A DNA stretch of 64,000 nucleotides from Pseudocitrobacter faecalis. GTDB lineage: Bacteria; Pseudomonadota; Gammaproteobacteria; Enterobacterales; Enterobacteriaceae. The notes beneath the pieces were generated by a model. It saw only the letters and a program-made list of their open reading frames with translations, was not told the origin of the DNA and searched no databases. Of the stretch, positions 6,275 to 13,783 are shown one piece after another. The first letter of the stretch is position 1; the number at the start of each line of letters is the position of its first letter. A program made the position numbers and the translations under genes. The stretch is taken from the NCBI GenBank assembly GCA_003315335.1, contig QNRL01000007.1, forward strand, positions 254,486 through 318,485, written 5' to 3'.

Positions 6275-7795
6275 GTGAGACGTGTTCAGGACAGCTTACG
6301 AAAGAAGCAGGCATTGCTGGTGGCCGCAGGGGTCACAGGCCTGTTAATTTTCCTGTATCTCTTTTTTATGTATCAGCGTGCGATTACTCAGGTCAATGAC
6401 GGCATTAATGCGCTGGAAAGCAATATGCTGGCCATCTTCAATGATAATGAATTAATTGCCGATGCCGCAGGTGTGCGCTATCAGCAGCTAAAAAGTAATA
6501 ACCTGTGCGGTAGCTTGAGCGATTTTCGTCCACGTAATCGTGACGAATGGGGTATCAATGCTGACCGGTCGGTTATCAATCCGGGGTACGGTACGCTGAT
6601 ATCCAGAACGCAGAGCAAAGAAGCGCGCTGTATGTTTGCCGCAGGTGAGTTTGTGCGTGCCAGAATGAACACGCTGAATCCTGGGCATTATGATACCCAT
6701 CGTTATATTGTGGCGCATGATGCGCACTGGTTTTATTGGTTTACCAGTAAAGACTCGGTTCGTTTTTCCTTTGATACGTCTCAAATGGCGCGTAATCCTG
6801 CCGCCTTTTTCCAGATTCCTGAATCGTTTTATGACCGCTTATTACTCAAAGATTCTCGTAAAAAAGCGCGGAGTTCGACCAATTTTTATACGGATAAAAT
6901 AACCGGCGAAAAAGCCTACAGCCTGGTAAGTTATATCTACGATCTTTCTGCAGGGCAGGTGAGTAATCATATAGTCGGTTATTTACTGTACGATTTTTCG
7001 AAGCCAGAGTTACAGCGCGCCTTACGCGAGTCGTTCAAAAATAACGTCCCTTCTGAGCTGATGCTGAAATTTGTTAACCGACAGGACGGTAGTCATCTTT
7101 GCTTGACAGATAACTGCGACTGGCCAACGGTTTATCAGGTTTACGATCTCTCCGAGCGTTATGAATTCCGCTATGCACTACCGCTTTATTTATACATTTT
7201 GCATGATCCGATGGCTTCCACTGCTGTTCTGCTGACGCCGTTACTCTTTATATTACTGTTCTTTGTTATTCGCCGTCGGTTAAATAAAGGTGACAATCGA
7301 TTCTATTCTGATGCACTTACCGGTAGTTACACGCGTAATATCCTGGAACTCATTCAGAAGCATGAATTACGTTATACAACAGTGCTCCTCTTTGATTGCA
7401 ACAAGTTTAAAGCGATAAACGATGCCTGGGGCCATAGCGTGGGCGACCGCGCGCTAAAGGTTATCGCGCAATGTATGTTGAATAATGTACGGGCCGCTCA
7501 TGATCTGGTGATCCGTACTGGCGGTGATGAGTTTGTCATCCTGCTGGCCAGCGCGAGCAAAGAGGAGGCGCGCTATATCGCGGAACGTATTGCTTTGCAA
7601 ATAACGCAGCATGCTTTTACGGTCGAGGGCGAAAGGGTGCCGTTATCCGTATCATGGGGAATGTCGACAGGTGCAGATAATCTGGATAACGCAATCCAGC
7701 AGGCGGATGCCGACATGTATCGCATGAAGAAGGGCGAAAAGGCGTCATCAGGCCGGAAAACCGGCCTTTGTGCGGATTACCACCAGCCCAGTTGA
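6275..7795 (+). CDS. Membrane diguanylate cyclase, YeaI/CdgI-like
   Basis: The 506-residue protein has a membrane segment at about 14-33, a roughly 280-residue periplasmic sensor domain with several Cys, a second membrane segment at about 313-335, and a cytoplasmic GGDEF domain. The domain shows DALTGSYTRN, FDCNKFKAINDAWGH and an intact RTGGDEF signature, so synthesis of cyclic di-GMP is expected. An inhibitory RxxD site is not seen (RAAHD instead). The sensor region resembles E. coli YeaI (CdgI), which is usually described as degenerate, whereas this copy has the full motif. The start is a GTG at 6275 without a clear ribosome site of its own; a five-codon frame (ATG 6261 to TGA 6276-6278) ends across it, suggesting coupled translation or a small frameshift at the N-terminus. 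The 3' end overlaps yoaJ by 19 bases. Confidence 0.85.
   Translation: MRRVQDSLRKKQALLVAAGVTGLLIFLYLFFMYQRAITQVNDGINALESNMLAIFNDNELIADAAGVRYQQLKSNNLCGSLSDFRPRNRDEWGINADRSVINPGYGTLISRTQSKEARCMFAAGEFVRARMNTLNPGHYDTHRYIVAHDAHWFYWFTSKDSVRFSFDTSQMARNPAAFFQIPESFYDRLLLKDSRKKARSSTNFYTDKITGEKAYSLVSYIYDLSAGQVSNHIVGYLLYDFSKPELQRALRESFKNNVPSELMLKFVNRQDGSHLCLTDNCDWPTVYQVYDLSERYEFRYALPLYLYILHDPMASTAVLLTPLLFILLFFVIRRRLNKGDNRFYSDALTGSYTRNILELIQKHELRYTTVLLFDCNKFKAINDAWGHSVGDRALKVIAQCMLNNVRAAHDLVIRTGGDEFVILLASASKEEARYIAERIALQITQHAFTVEGERVPLSVSWGMSTGADNLDNAIQQADADMYRMKKGEKASSGRKTGLCADYHQPS
7751..7766 (+). terminator. Hairpin inside the end of the GGDEF gene
   Basis: GGCCGG-AAAA-CCGGCC followed by TTTG has the form of an intrinsic terminator, but it lies about 30 bases before the stop codon of the GGDEF gene. 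The last 15 or so codons read through it, which suggests the coding end was extended. Confidence 0.45.
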
Positions 7796-7851
7796 GTCCC
7801 GGCGACGGCAACAATTGCAACAATCAACATAATGATGGTTGTTTTTCTCAT
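7777..7851 (-). CDS. yoaJ: YoaJ, 24-residue membrane micro-protein
   Basis: Reading the minus strand from 7851 gives a 24-residue peptide starting MRKTTIIMLIVAIVAVAG and ending TQLGWW, very close to E. coli YoaJ (MKKTTIIMMGVAI... ELGWW). It is a single membrane helix with a Trp-Trp end. Its start overlaps the stop of yoaK (ATGA), so the two are translationally coupled. Its 3' end overlaps that of the convergent GGDEF gene. The function of YoaJ is unknown; in E. coli it is a verified membrane small protein. Confidence 0.9.
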   Translation of the reverse strand: MRKTTIIMLIVAIVAVAGTQLGWW

Positions 7852-7952
7852 CTTACACCGTCCGGAAGTGCGTAACCGCCGATAAAGAACCAGCCCAGAA
7901 AAATGACCGCCACTATAAAGATGACGATAGGAAAAGCGATACCAAGCCTCAT
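7848..7952 (-). CDS. yoaK: YoaK, 34-residue membrane micro-protein
   Basis: From the ATG at 7950-7952 the minus strand encodes MRLGIAFPIVIFIVAVIFLG followed by WFFIGGYALPDGVR, 34 residues. This matches E. coli YoaK (32 residues; MRIGIIFPVVIFI, FIGGYA) with a slightly longer tail. It is a single-pass membrane peptide. It precedes yoaJ, with overlapping stop and start codons, and follows dgcP on the same strand, where yeaQ would lie in E. coli; no yeaQ is seen here. Confidence 0.9.
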   Translation of the reverse strand: MRLGIAFPIVIFIVAVIFLGWFFIGGYALPDGVR

Positions 7953-7997
7953 TATTTTATCCTGAATGTTATTTATTCATATTGCGTAGGGTGAATC

Positions 7998-9014
7998 TTA
8001 ACCGTTATACCATGGCGAATACACCTGACGGCGCATTTGTTTATCCAGATACATCGCTCCATCAGCGTCTCGCATAGCGCTTTCAATATCCGTTGTGTTA
8101 GGGTCAATATCAATCACGCCGATACTGGTTCCCGGATAGTGGAAGGTGGTTTCTGCTAATAAATAATCCCCACTGAGCTGCTCGCGCAACGAAGTGACAA
8201 ACTGCGTTGGTTTATGCGTTGAGGTACAGAGTACCGCAGCCAGAAATTCATCGCCACCCAGGCGGCCTACAAGGCCATCTTCCGTTTTGAAGTCTAAAAG
8301 CCGTTGCCCAATCTGCTGTAAGAACTGATCGCCACAGTGATGTCCGTAGCGATCATTGATTGCCTTAAAGTCATCGAGGTCGATATAGGCTAATGTAATA
8401 TGGCAGCCCACTTTTTGGGCATGAGAGAACATCGTCTCCAGATTTTCAAATATCGCCCGGCGATTAGGCAATCCGGTTAATGCATCTGTGTAGGAGTGGT
8501 ATATCAGCGCCGCATTCGCCGCGCGCAACTGATTCACCAGCGACTCTTTTTCAATGTAGCGCGCAATGATACTGGCGAACAGTTGTAGCACCTGCTCACC
8601 GTTCAGGCTAAAGGGCATGGTTTGCTTACTGGAGGCGCATAGCGTTCCATACAGTGAACCATCCGCCAGATGCACCGGGGTACTGAGAAAGGTGGTGATA
8701 CCAAGCTCGCGCGCACGCTCACAATCGGCCCAGTGGACATCGACGTCATTACAAAAGAAAAAGTTCTCATCCATCGCCCGTTTGCATAACGACTCTTCCC
8801 AGGGAACGGAGGCGTTTTCCGGGATGGTCATTTCACCGCTATTGCGCGCATAAACAATATGTTGCAGCTGGGCTTCCGTATCGATTTTAGTCAGATACGT
8901 TGACTCCATATTGGTGACCAGCTCAAGCATTTCGAGCAACTGGCGAACCAGACACTCCAGTGATTGTTCTGTGGCAAGGGTATGTGATACCCGGGCAAGA
9001 ATGTTGTCGGACAT
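7998..9014 (-). CDS. dgcP: Diguanylate cyclase DgcP (YeaP), GAF-GGDEF
   Basis: The 338-residue protein has an N-terminal GAF sensor domain (about 20-165, with MESTYLTKID, ITTFLSTPVHLADGSLYGTLCASS) and a C-terminal GGDEF domain (about 170-335, with TDALTGLPNRRA, YIDLDDFKAINDRYGH and GRLGGDEF). It closely follows E. coli DgcP (341 residues), a soluble diguanylate cyclase that gathers at cell poles. The inhibitory RxxD site is absent. The ATG at 9014 was chosen over a 54-residue longer frame because E. coli DgcP begins at the same MSD, GGGAGC precedes it, and the longer frame would run through a terminator hairpin. Confidence 0.93.
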   Translation of the reverse strand: MSDNILARVSHTLATEQSLECLVRQLLEMLELVTNMESTYLTKIDTEAQLQHIVYARNSGEMTIPENASVPWEESLCKRAMDENFFFCNDVDVHWADCERARELGITTFLSTPVHLADGSLYGTLCASSKQTMPFSLNGEQVLQLFASIIARYIEKESLVNQLRAANAALIYHSYTDALTGLPNRRAIFENLETMFSHAQKVGCHITLAYIDLDDFKAINDRYGHHCGDQFLQQIGQRLLDFKTEDGLVGRLGGDEFLAAVLCTSTHKPTQFVTSLREQLSGDYLLAETTFHYPGTSIGVIDIDPNTTDIESAMRDADGAMYLDKQMRRQVYSPWYNG

Positions 9015-9144
9015 GAAAAAAGCTCCCGTACAGCGGTGGAGATTGCGGTACGTTGGTAAGAATTTTCTGACTGCGCAATAAGAATACAGCCTGGATATAT
9101 CAAATTTTATACATTCTGGCGCAGGAAAATAAGGCTTTGAGGAC

Positions 9145-9223
9145 AAAAAAAAGCCCCATCGGGGGAGATGGGGCAAAAACTCATTGATTATGGAATGATC
9201 TGTTCTCTGGTCAGTTCGAGAAC
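9145..9223 (-). ncRNA. Candidate small RNA or attenuator with orphan terminator
   Basis: On the minus strand an excellent Rho-independent terminator (GCCCCATC / GATGGGGC, positions 9153-9160 and 9167-9174, six-base loop) is followed by eight T residues (9152 down to 9145). No minus-strand gene lies directly upstream; the next ones are yoaF and a second gene on the other strand. A second hairpin (GTTCTC / GAGAAC, 9202-9207 and 9218-9223) sits just before it, separated by an A/T-rich single-stranded stretch. This two-hairpin layout with a U-tail is that of an Hfq-type small RNA of about 80-90 bases. It could instead be a premature terminator in a long dgcP leader. No convincing promoter was found. 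Confidence 0.45.
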
Positions 9224-9307
9224 GGGGAGTACTTTATTCGGCAAAAGTGCAGTTAAAATGGAGAAATCATGGAGTTTAAAGTGAAACCTCATCTAAAAGG
9301 AAAAAGC

Positions 9308-9556
9308 ATGTCGAAACAGATTCTGATCGGTGCCGCACTACTTCTTGTCGGATGCGCACAACAACAACCCGATGCGCCACCGCCGCCAAAACAGATAGGT
9401 ATGGCTAACCCGGCGTCGGTGTACTGCGTGGAAAAGGGCGGTAAATTGATTACGCAAAAGAGTGCGCAGGGAGAGAGCAATCTTTGCCTATTGCCGGGTG
9501 GCGAGCGTATAGATGAGTGGGCGCTCTGGCGGCGCGATCATCCGCAGAAATCGTGA
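9308..9556 (+). CDS. yoaF: YoaF lipoprotein (DUF333)
   Basis: An 82-residue lipoprotein with signal MSKQILIGAALLLVGC (lipobox LVGC, Cys 16), a proline-rich linker (APPPPK) and the DUF333 motif MANPASVYCVEKGGKL...LPGGERIDEWALWRRDHP, which matches E. coli YoaF (84 residues). Gln at +2 predicts the outer membrane. The start at 9308 is preferred over one 13 codons upstream because AAGGA lies 6-10 bases before it and the signal begins there. It stands alone on the plus strand, divergent from dgcP. Function unknown. Confidence 0.88.
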   Translation: MSKQILIGAALLLVGCAQQQPDAPPPPKQIGMANPASVYCVEKGGKLITQKSAQGESNLCLLPGGERIDEWALWRRDHPQKS

Positions 9557-9627
9557 CAATATCGCGGCTCTTGAGTAAACTTCGTTTCGGATAATTCTTA
9601 ACCGAAGAACGTGAGTAGAACGAGAGC

Positions 9628-9933
9628 ATGTTTTTGCATAAACCGGGTAGCACTGCCCTGATTATTGCCGCGCGTACCCCAGCAGGTCGCGCGAATATTG
9701 GTAAAGCCGTTGAGCTGTTTGCGCTTTGCGCGCCGGGAGAGCGTATTTTAAATCCGGTGAATGGCGTGATGACGCAAATGCCTGCGCAATCACCCCGCGC
9801 GTTATGGCTGGTTACCGGTGATGTGCGGGCGGCAGATGGGCAATACGGATTCGCGTTTGTGCGCAGCGAGTATCTTTTGCCGCTTACGCCGGATGCGTTG
9901 CCCGAAGCGGAGAAAACGCTCAGTCTTGCATAA
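9628..9933 (+). CDS. Hypothetical protein, 101 residues
   Basis: A frame of 101 residues beginning MFLHKPGSTALIIAARTPAG, preceded by CGAGAG at a reasonable distance. It has no signal peptide, membrane segment or motif that I recognise; the middle has alternating hydrophobic strands (RALWLVTGDVRAAD, YGFAFVRSEYLLPL), compatible with a small alpha/beta or beta fold. It is 71 bases downstream of yoaF in the same direction and ends in a hairpin shared with the convergent yeaO. There is no counterpart in this position in E. coli. It is probably real, since no better frame covers this stretch. Confidence 0.55.
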   Translation: MFLHKPGSTALIIAARTPAGRANIGKAVELFALCAPGERILNPVNGVMTQMPAQSPRALWLVTGDVRAADGQYGFAFVRSEYLLPLTPDALPEAEKTLSLA

Positions 9934-9956
9934 TGCTACGCCGCCAGGCGTAGCAT
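9933..9956. terminator. Inverted repeat between the hypothetical gene and yeaO
   Basis: ATGCTACGCC / GGCGTAGCAT with a GCCA loop: a ten-base perfect stem between convergent genes. No T-run follows on either strand, so termination would be weak or Rho-assisted. Confidence 0.55.
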
Positions 9957-9965
9957 TGAGGCGCT

Positions 9966-10310
9966 TTACAGTTTGCTCAACCAGTCGGCTAACACGCGCG
10001 CATGGTTTTGTGTGGTATTGGTCGCAGCATAAAGTAGCGTAAGGCCCTGGGTATTGGCGATACCTTGCAGACGAATGCCTTCCTCGCGATGCTGATTCAG
10101 TTCATCGCGGTAGTGCTGGCAGAAGGTCGCAAAATCGATCACCTCGCTGTGATACGCCTTGCGCAGTTCGGCGGAGGGCGTGAGCACTTTACACCAGTCA
10201 TCGTAGACAAGGTTTTCCTTTTTGATGCCGCGTGGCCATAGCCGGTCGACGAGCACGCGATAACCATCCTCGGGTGTTGCTGCGTCATAAACGCGTTTAC
10301 ACTGGATCAT
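9966..10310 (-). CDS. yeaO: YeaO, DUF488 family protein
   Basis: A 114-residue protein of the DUF488 family: MIQCKRVYDAATPEDGYRVL at the start, RLWPRGIKKENL at about 24-35, and LLYAATNTTQNHARVLADWL near the end. Length and these motifs match E. coli YeaO (115 residues). DUF488 proteins are small and uncharacterised, with conserved Arg and Trp residues that may bind nucleic acid or a phosphate. GGAGG lies 6 bases before the ATG. It is divergent from the amidotransferase-like gene. Confidence 0.9.
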   Translation of the reverse strand: MIQCKRVYDAATPEDGYRVLVDRLWPRGIKKENLVYDDWCKVLTPSAELRKAYHSEVIDFATFCQHYRDELNQHREEGIRLQGIANTQGLTLLYAATNTTQNHARVLADWLSKL

Positions 10311-10449
10311 CTCCTGCCTCCTTTACGCTCATCCAGATGATAGACTTTCCACAATACCACCCCCTCCCGGGTATTGCTATTCAAGGGCGACTCCACCAGG
10401 ATTACGCGCATCATGTTGTTCGAAAAATTGTTATGTATAAGGACCACTC

Positions 10450-11157
10450 ATGGAAAACCCTGCTGTCAAAAATACCCTTCGCATTGCCCTGGTTGGCGAC
10501 TACAACCCAGACGTGACAGCCCATCAGGCGATTCCGCTGGCGATCGATGACGCGTCGGCGGTGCTGGATATTCCCGTGGACTACCACTGGCTCGCGACTT
10601 CAGATATCCACAGCATCGATGATTTAACCGATTTCGACGCCATCTGGGTGGTACCGGCCAGTCCGTATAAAAACAGTGAAGGCGCATTTTTGGCGATTCG
10701 TTACGCGCGCGAAAACAGCCTGCCATTCCTGGGTACCTGTGGTGGTTTCCAGCATGCGGTGATTGAATACGCGCGTAATGTCATGGGATGGGACGATGCG
10801 GCTCACGCCGAGACCGACAGCGAAGGCCGCATGGTGATTGCGCCACTGAGCTGCTCGCTGGTGGAAAAAACCGACACTGTCGAACTGCGCGCCAACACGC
10901 TGATTGCGCGCGCGTACGGGCGCGATGAAATTACAGAGGGATACCACTGTAACTACGGGATTTCAGCGGAATTCGCGGCGGCGTTACAGGATCAGCCGCT
11001 GCGGGTGACCGGCTGGGATGAAGAAGGGGAGATTCGCGCCGTTGAACTGGTGACGCATCCGTTTTTTGTGGCGACCCTATTCCAGCATGAACGCAATGCG
11101 CTGGAAGGTCGCCCTGCGCCGCTGGTACAGGCTTTCCTGTACGCAGCGGCCAATTAA
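10450..11157 (+). CDS. Stand-alone CTP-synthase-like class I amidotransferase domain
   Basis: The 235-residue protein matches only the C-terminal glutaminase domain of CTP synthase: RIALVGDYNPD near the start, PFLGTCGGFQHAVIEYARNV with the nucleophile-elbow Cys 97, and EGYHCNYGI, then THPFFVATLFQHE. In PyrG the last element reads HPxFVAxxFHPE with the catalytic His and Glu; here the His position is Gln 212, followed by His 213 and Glu 214, so the catalytic triad is altered. Databases hold a family called CTP synthase C-terminal region-related (seleno)protein that this fits; here the nucleophile is Cys, not selenocysteine. No synthetase domain lies nearby. AAGGA precedes the ATG by 7 bases. 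Reaction unknown; a hydrolase or ligand-binding role is possible. Confidence 0.82.
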   Translation: MENPAVKNTLRIALVGDYNPDVTAHQAIPLAIDDASAVLDIPVDYHWLATSDIHSIDDLTDFDAIWVVPASPYKNSEGAFLAIRYARENSLPFLGTCGGFQHAVIEYARNVMGWDDAAHAETDSEGRMVIAPLSCSLVEKTDTVELRANTLIARAYGRDEITEGYHCNYGISAEFAAALQDQPLRVTGWDEEGEIRAVELVTHPFFVATLFQHERNALEGRPAPLVQAFLYAAAN

Positions 11158-11161
11158 ACGC

Positions 11162-12343
11162 TTAGTGAATTTCCCGGTCGCGTCCGGCGAGTGCGCCAAA
11201 CAGCGCCATCACCAGTGAAATGACCGCCACGGCGTAGAGCGGTATATGCCAGTCACCGCTGGCGTCGTGGATTTTTCCCATCAGCGGCGGCCCACAGGCT
11301 GCCAGCAAATAACCCACAGACTGCGCCATTCCCGACAGTGCCGCTGCCTGATGTGCCGAGCTGGCGCGCAGGCCAATAAAGGTCAGACCGAGGATCATTG
11401 TCGCCCCGGAACCGAAGCCGAAAATGAGCGTCCAGACCACGGCCTGCGCCGGGAAGAGCCAGTAGCCCGCCGCACTCACGGCACACATTAGCGCGACGAG
11501 GATGGCGATCCCGCGCTGATCTTTGAGCCGATGCAGGATCAGCGGAATCACCAATCCCGGCGCGGCGGTTGCCAACTGCAACAGCCCGTGCAGCGAACCC
11601 GCCTGCGCTTCGCTGTAGCCCTGCCCAATCAAAATAGCGGGCAGCCAGCCGATCACGACATAATAGACCAGTGAGTTGATCCCCAAAAAGAGAGTGACCT
11701 GCCACGCCAGCGATGAACGCCAAATCCCGCGGCTTTTCAGGGTACGCGAGGTGGTCAGCGTGGCGGTTTTGGCCGCGCGCCACTGCGGTAACCACAGCAG
11801 TAACGCCAGGAGCGGAAAGACTATCAGCCCCAGTAATGCGCCACGCCAGCCGAAACCGTTTAGAGCCAGCGGCACGACCATGGCGGAGCCCAGTGCGGCG
11901 GCGGCCCCCATGGTGACAGAATATGCTCCGGTCATGCGGGCGACGTTGCCCGCAAAATCGCGTTTGATTAACCCCGGCAGCAGTACGTTACCCAACGCAA
12001 TTCCGCAACCAATGATCGCCGTGCCGACGAACAGCAGACTCACTGCCGGTAACGAGCGCACCGCAATACCGCTGCAAATGAGTAGCAGGGCGACTAACAG
12101 GCTGCGTTCAATGCCCAGCCGCTGCGCGATCCCCGCAGCCAGTGGGGAGACCAGCCCAAAAGCCAGCAGGGGAAGGGTTGTCAGCAAACCGGTTTGGGCA
12201 GTGGTTAAGCTGTATTGCGCGCGAATAGCGTCAAGCAGTGGCGCGGCTCCGGTAAAGGTGACGCGTAGCGTCGAGGCGATCAGTAAGATGCCCGCAATCA
12301 AAAGCCAGGTGTGGCGGGTGGCAGAAGGTGAAACAGTACGCAT
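11162..12343 (-). CDS. nimT: 2-nitroimidazole/cyanate-type MFS exporter NimT (YeaN)
   Basis: A 393-residue, twelve-helix major facilitator protein that aligns along its whole length with E. coli NimT (YeaN, also 393 residues): LRVTFTGAAPLLD, LTTAQTGLLTTLPLLAF, GNVLLPGLIKRDF, GWRGALLGL, GINSLVYYVVIGWLPAIL, SSAHQAAALSGMAQSVGYLLAACGPPLMGKIHD. It belongs to the CynX/NimT group; E. coli NimT exports 2-nitroimidazole. It is divergent from nimR, the AraC-type repressor gene that controls it in E. coli, and ends 4 bases from the convergent amidotransferase-like gene. Confidence 0.93.
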   Translation of the reverse strand: MRTVSPSATRHTWLLIAGILLIASTLRVTFTGAAPLLDAIRAQYSLTTAQTGLLTTLPLLAFGLVSPLAAGIAQRLGIERSLLVALLLICSGIAVRSLPAVSLLFVGTAIIGCGIALGNVLLPGLIKRDFAGNVARMTGAYSVTMGAAAALGSAMVVPLALNGFGWRGALLGLIVFPLLALLLWLPQWRAAKTATLTTSRTLKSRGIWRSSLAWQVTLFLGINSLVYYVVIGWLPAILIGQGYSEAQAGSLHGLLQLATAAPGLVIPLILHRLKDQRGIAILVALMCAVSAAGYWLFPAQAVVWTLIFGFGSGATMILGLTFIGLRASSAHQAAALSGMAQSVGYLLAACGPPLMGKIHDASGDWHIPLYAVAVISLVMALFGALAGRDREIH

Positions 12344-12442
12344 AGCATTCTCAATAAAACGATGGGAGGAAGACGATACCCTGTTTAGTACAGGATGAAA
12401 TCAAGCTAAAATGACAAATTATCGCTAAATTCGGACAAAATT

Positions 12443-13231
12443 ATGTTGGGTCTTGGTCTCGATGGTTATCACCCCGACGGTCATCATGATGCGGCAGTGG
12501 CATTCAGCGTTCAGGTTGCACCCGATGAGCAGTACATCCCACAGCATCAGCATCGTAAAGGGCAACTGATTCTGGCGTTGCACGGCGCGATCACCTGTGA
12601 GGTGGAAAACGCGCGCTGGATGGTGCCGCCACAGTTTGCGGTATGGATCCCCGGCGGTATGCCGCACAGCAATCGGGCGACGCCGCAGGCGCAGCTCTGT
12701 TTTCTGTTTATCGAACCCGGCGCGGCGCAGATGCCCGATCACTGCTGTTCCCTGAAAATTTCACCGCTGGTGCGCGAGTTGATTCTGGCGCTCGCGCAAC
12801 GGCCTGGTAATGCGCGACAGACGCCGCAAAATCAGCGTCTGACGCAGGTACTGTTCGATGAGCTCCCGCAACAGGCCGAGCAGCAGCTACAGCTACCGGT
12901 ATCGGGGCATCCGAAGATCCGCCTGATGGTCGAGACCATGGAGGCGGAGCCCGCGCAGTGGCAGACGCTCAGCCAGTGGGCCAGCCGTTTTGCCATGAGT
13001 GAGCGCAATCTGGCGCGGCTGGTGGTCAAAGAAACCGGGCTCAATTTTCGCCGCTGGCGGCATCAGTTGCAGTTGATTCTGGCGTTGCAGTTGCTGGTGC
13101 GTGGAATGGCGGTGCAGCAGGTGGCGCTGGCGCTCGGCTATGACTCCACAACTGCATTTATCACTATGTTTCGTAAAGGACTCGGCCAGACGCCGGGGCG
13201 CTATCTGGCGAGCCTTACGACTTCCCAATAA
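12443..13231 (+). CDS. nimR: AraC-family regulator NimR (YeaM)
   Basis: The 262-residue protein has an N-terminal cupin ([31 protein letters not shown]) and a C-terminal AraC double helix-turn-helix ([41 protein letters not shown] with LGQTPGRYL). Order and divergent placement next to nimT identify it as NimR, repressor of nimT. In the gap 12344-12442 the motif AAATT recurs (ACAAATTATCGC, TAAATTCGGAC, AAAATTATG), a possible operator array. No strong ribosome site is seen before 12443. The last 17 bases overlap the end of convergent yeaL. Confidence 0.9.
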   Translation: MLGLGLDGYHPDGHHDAAVAFSVQVAPDEQYIPQHQHRKGQLILALHGAITCEVENARWMVPPQFAVWIPGGMPHSNRATPQAQLCFLFIEPGAAQMPDHCCSLKISPLVRELILALAQRPGNARQTPQNQRLTQVLFDELPQQAEQQLQLPVSGHPKIRLMVETMEAEPAQWQTLSQWASRFAMSERNLARLVVKETGLNFRRWRHQLQLILALQLLVRGMAVQQVALALGYDSTTAFITMFRKGLGQTPGRYLASLTTSQ

Positions 13232-13661
13232 GAATGGAGACCAGCCCGGCGGCAATCAACGGGCCCACCGGAACGCCGCGAAACAGCGCTACGCCCAGTA
13301 CGGTGCCAATCAGTAGCCCGGCCACCAGCTGCGGCTGGCTACCCATCAGCACGACGCCGCGTCCCCCCAGCCACGAGACGAAGACGCCAACCGCTATCGC
13401 CACCAGCGATTTCCAGTTAACGAAGGAATGCAGAAGCGTAGAAGGGGGCAGGGTACCGCTGGCAATGGGCGCCATGACGCCGATGGTCAGGATAATAATT
13501 CCGATGGTCAGCCCCTGTTTTTCAATCCACGGGAAAAAGGTATTAAGCGGAGTGACACGAACAATAATCAGTACCAGGATGGAGACGGCTACGGTGGTGT
13601 TATGACTGACGAAGCTGAGCGCCGCCAGACCCAGGAGGATCAGCAGGGTGGTATCGAACAT
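13215..13661 (-). CDS. yeaL: YeaL membrane protein (UPF0756, DUF441)
   Basis: A 148-residue, four-helix inner-membrane protein: [78 protein letters not shown], and [12 protein letters not shown]. It is nearly identical to E. coli YeaL. Function unknown. The gene ends by overlapping the 3' end of nimR by 17 bases on the opposite strand. Confidence 0.93.
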   Translation of the reverse strand: MFDTTLLILLGLAALSFVSHNTTVAVSILVLIIVRVTPLNTFFPWIEKQGLTIGIIILTIGVMAPIASGTLPPSTLLHSFVNWKSLVAIAVGVFVSWLGGRGVVLMGSQPQLVAGLLIGTVLGVALFRGVPVGPLIAAGLVSILIGKS

Positions 13662-13690
13662 GAAAGGAAATCCTTGCCAGAAAAAGTAAG

Positions 13691-13733
13691 CCTGCTTACT
13701 TTACGCGCAACTGCGTGAATAAGCAGGTTTTTT
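13691..13733. terminator. Terminator between yeaK and yeaL
   Basis: CCTGCTTA (13691-13698) pairs with TAAGCAGG (13720-13727), with an inner ACGC/GCGT pairing. The plus strand follows with TTTTTTG and the minus strand with CTTACTTTTT, so it can work both ways; the relevant gene is yeaK on the minus strand. Confidence 0.75.
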
Positions 13734-13783
13734 GTTCTTCAGATTGATATTTGTGGCACTTGCACCAGGTATATTATTAATTC

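Noticed and set aside
9015-9176. Longer N-terminus for DgcP
   Set aside because: The extra 54 residues match nothing in the family, reach the terminator hairpin, and a good ribosome site lies before the internal ATG at 9014.
10450-11157. Selenocysteine in the amidotransferase-like protein
   Set aside because: The nucleophile codon is TGT (Cys), not an in-frame TGA, so there is no selenocysteine in this copy.
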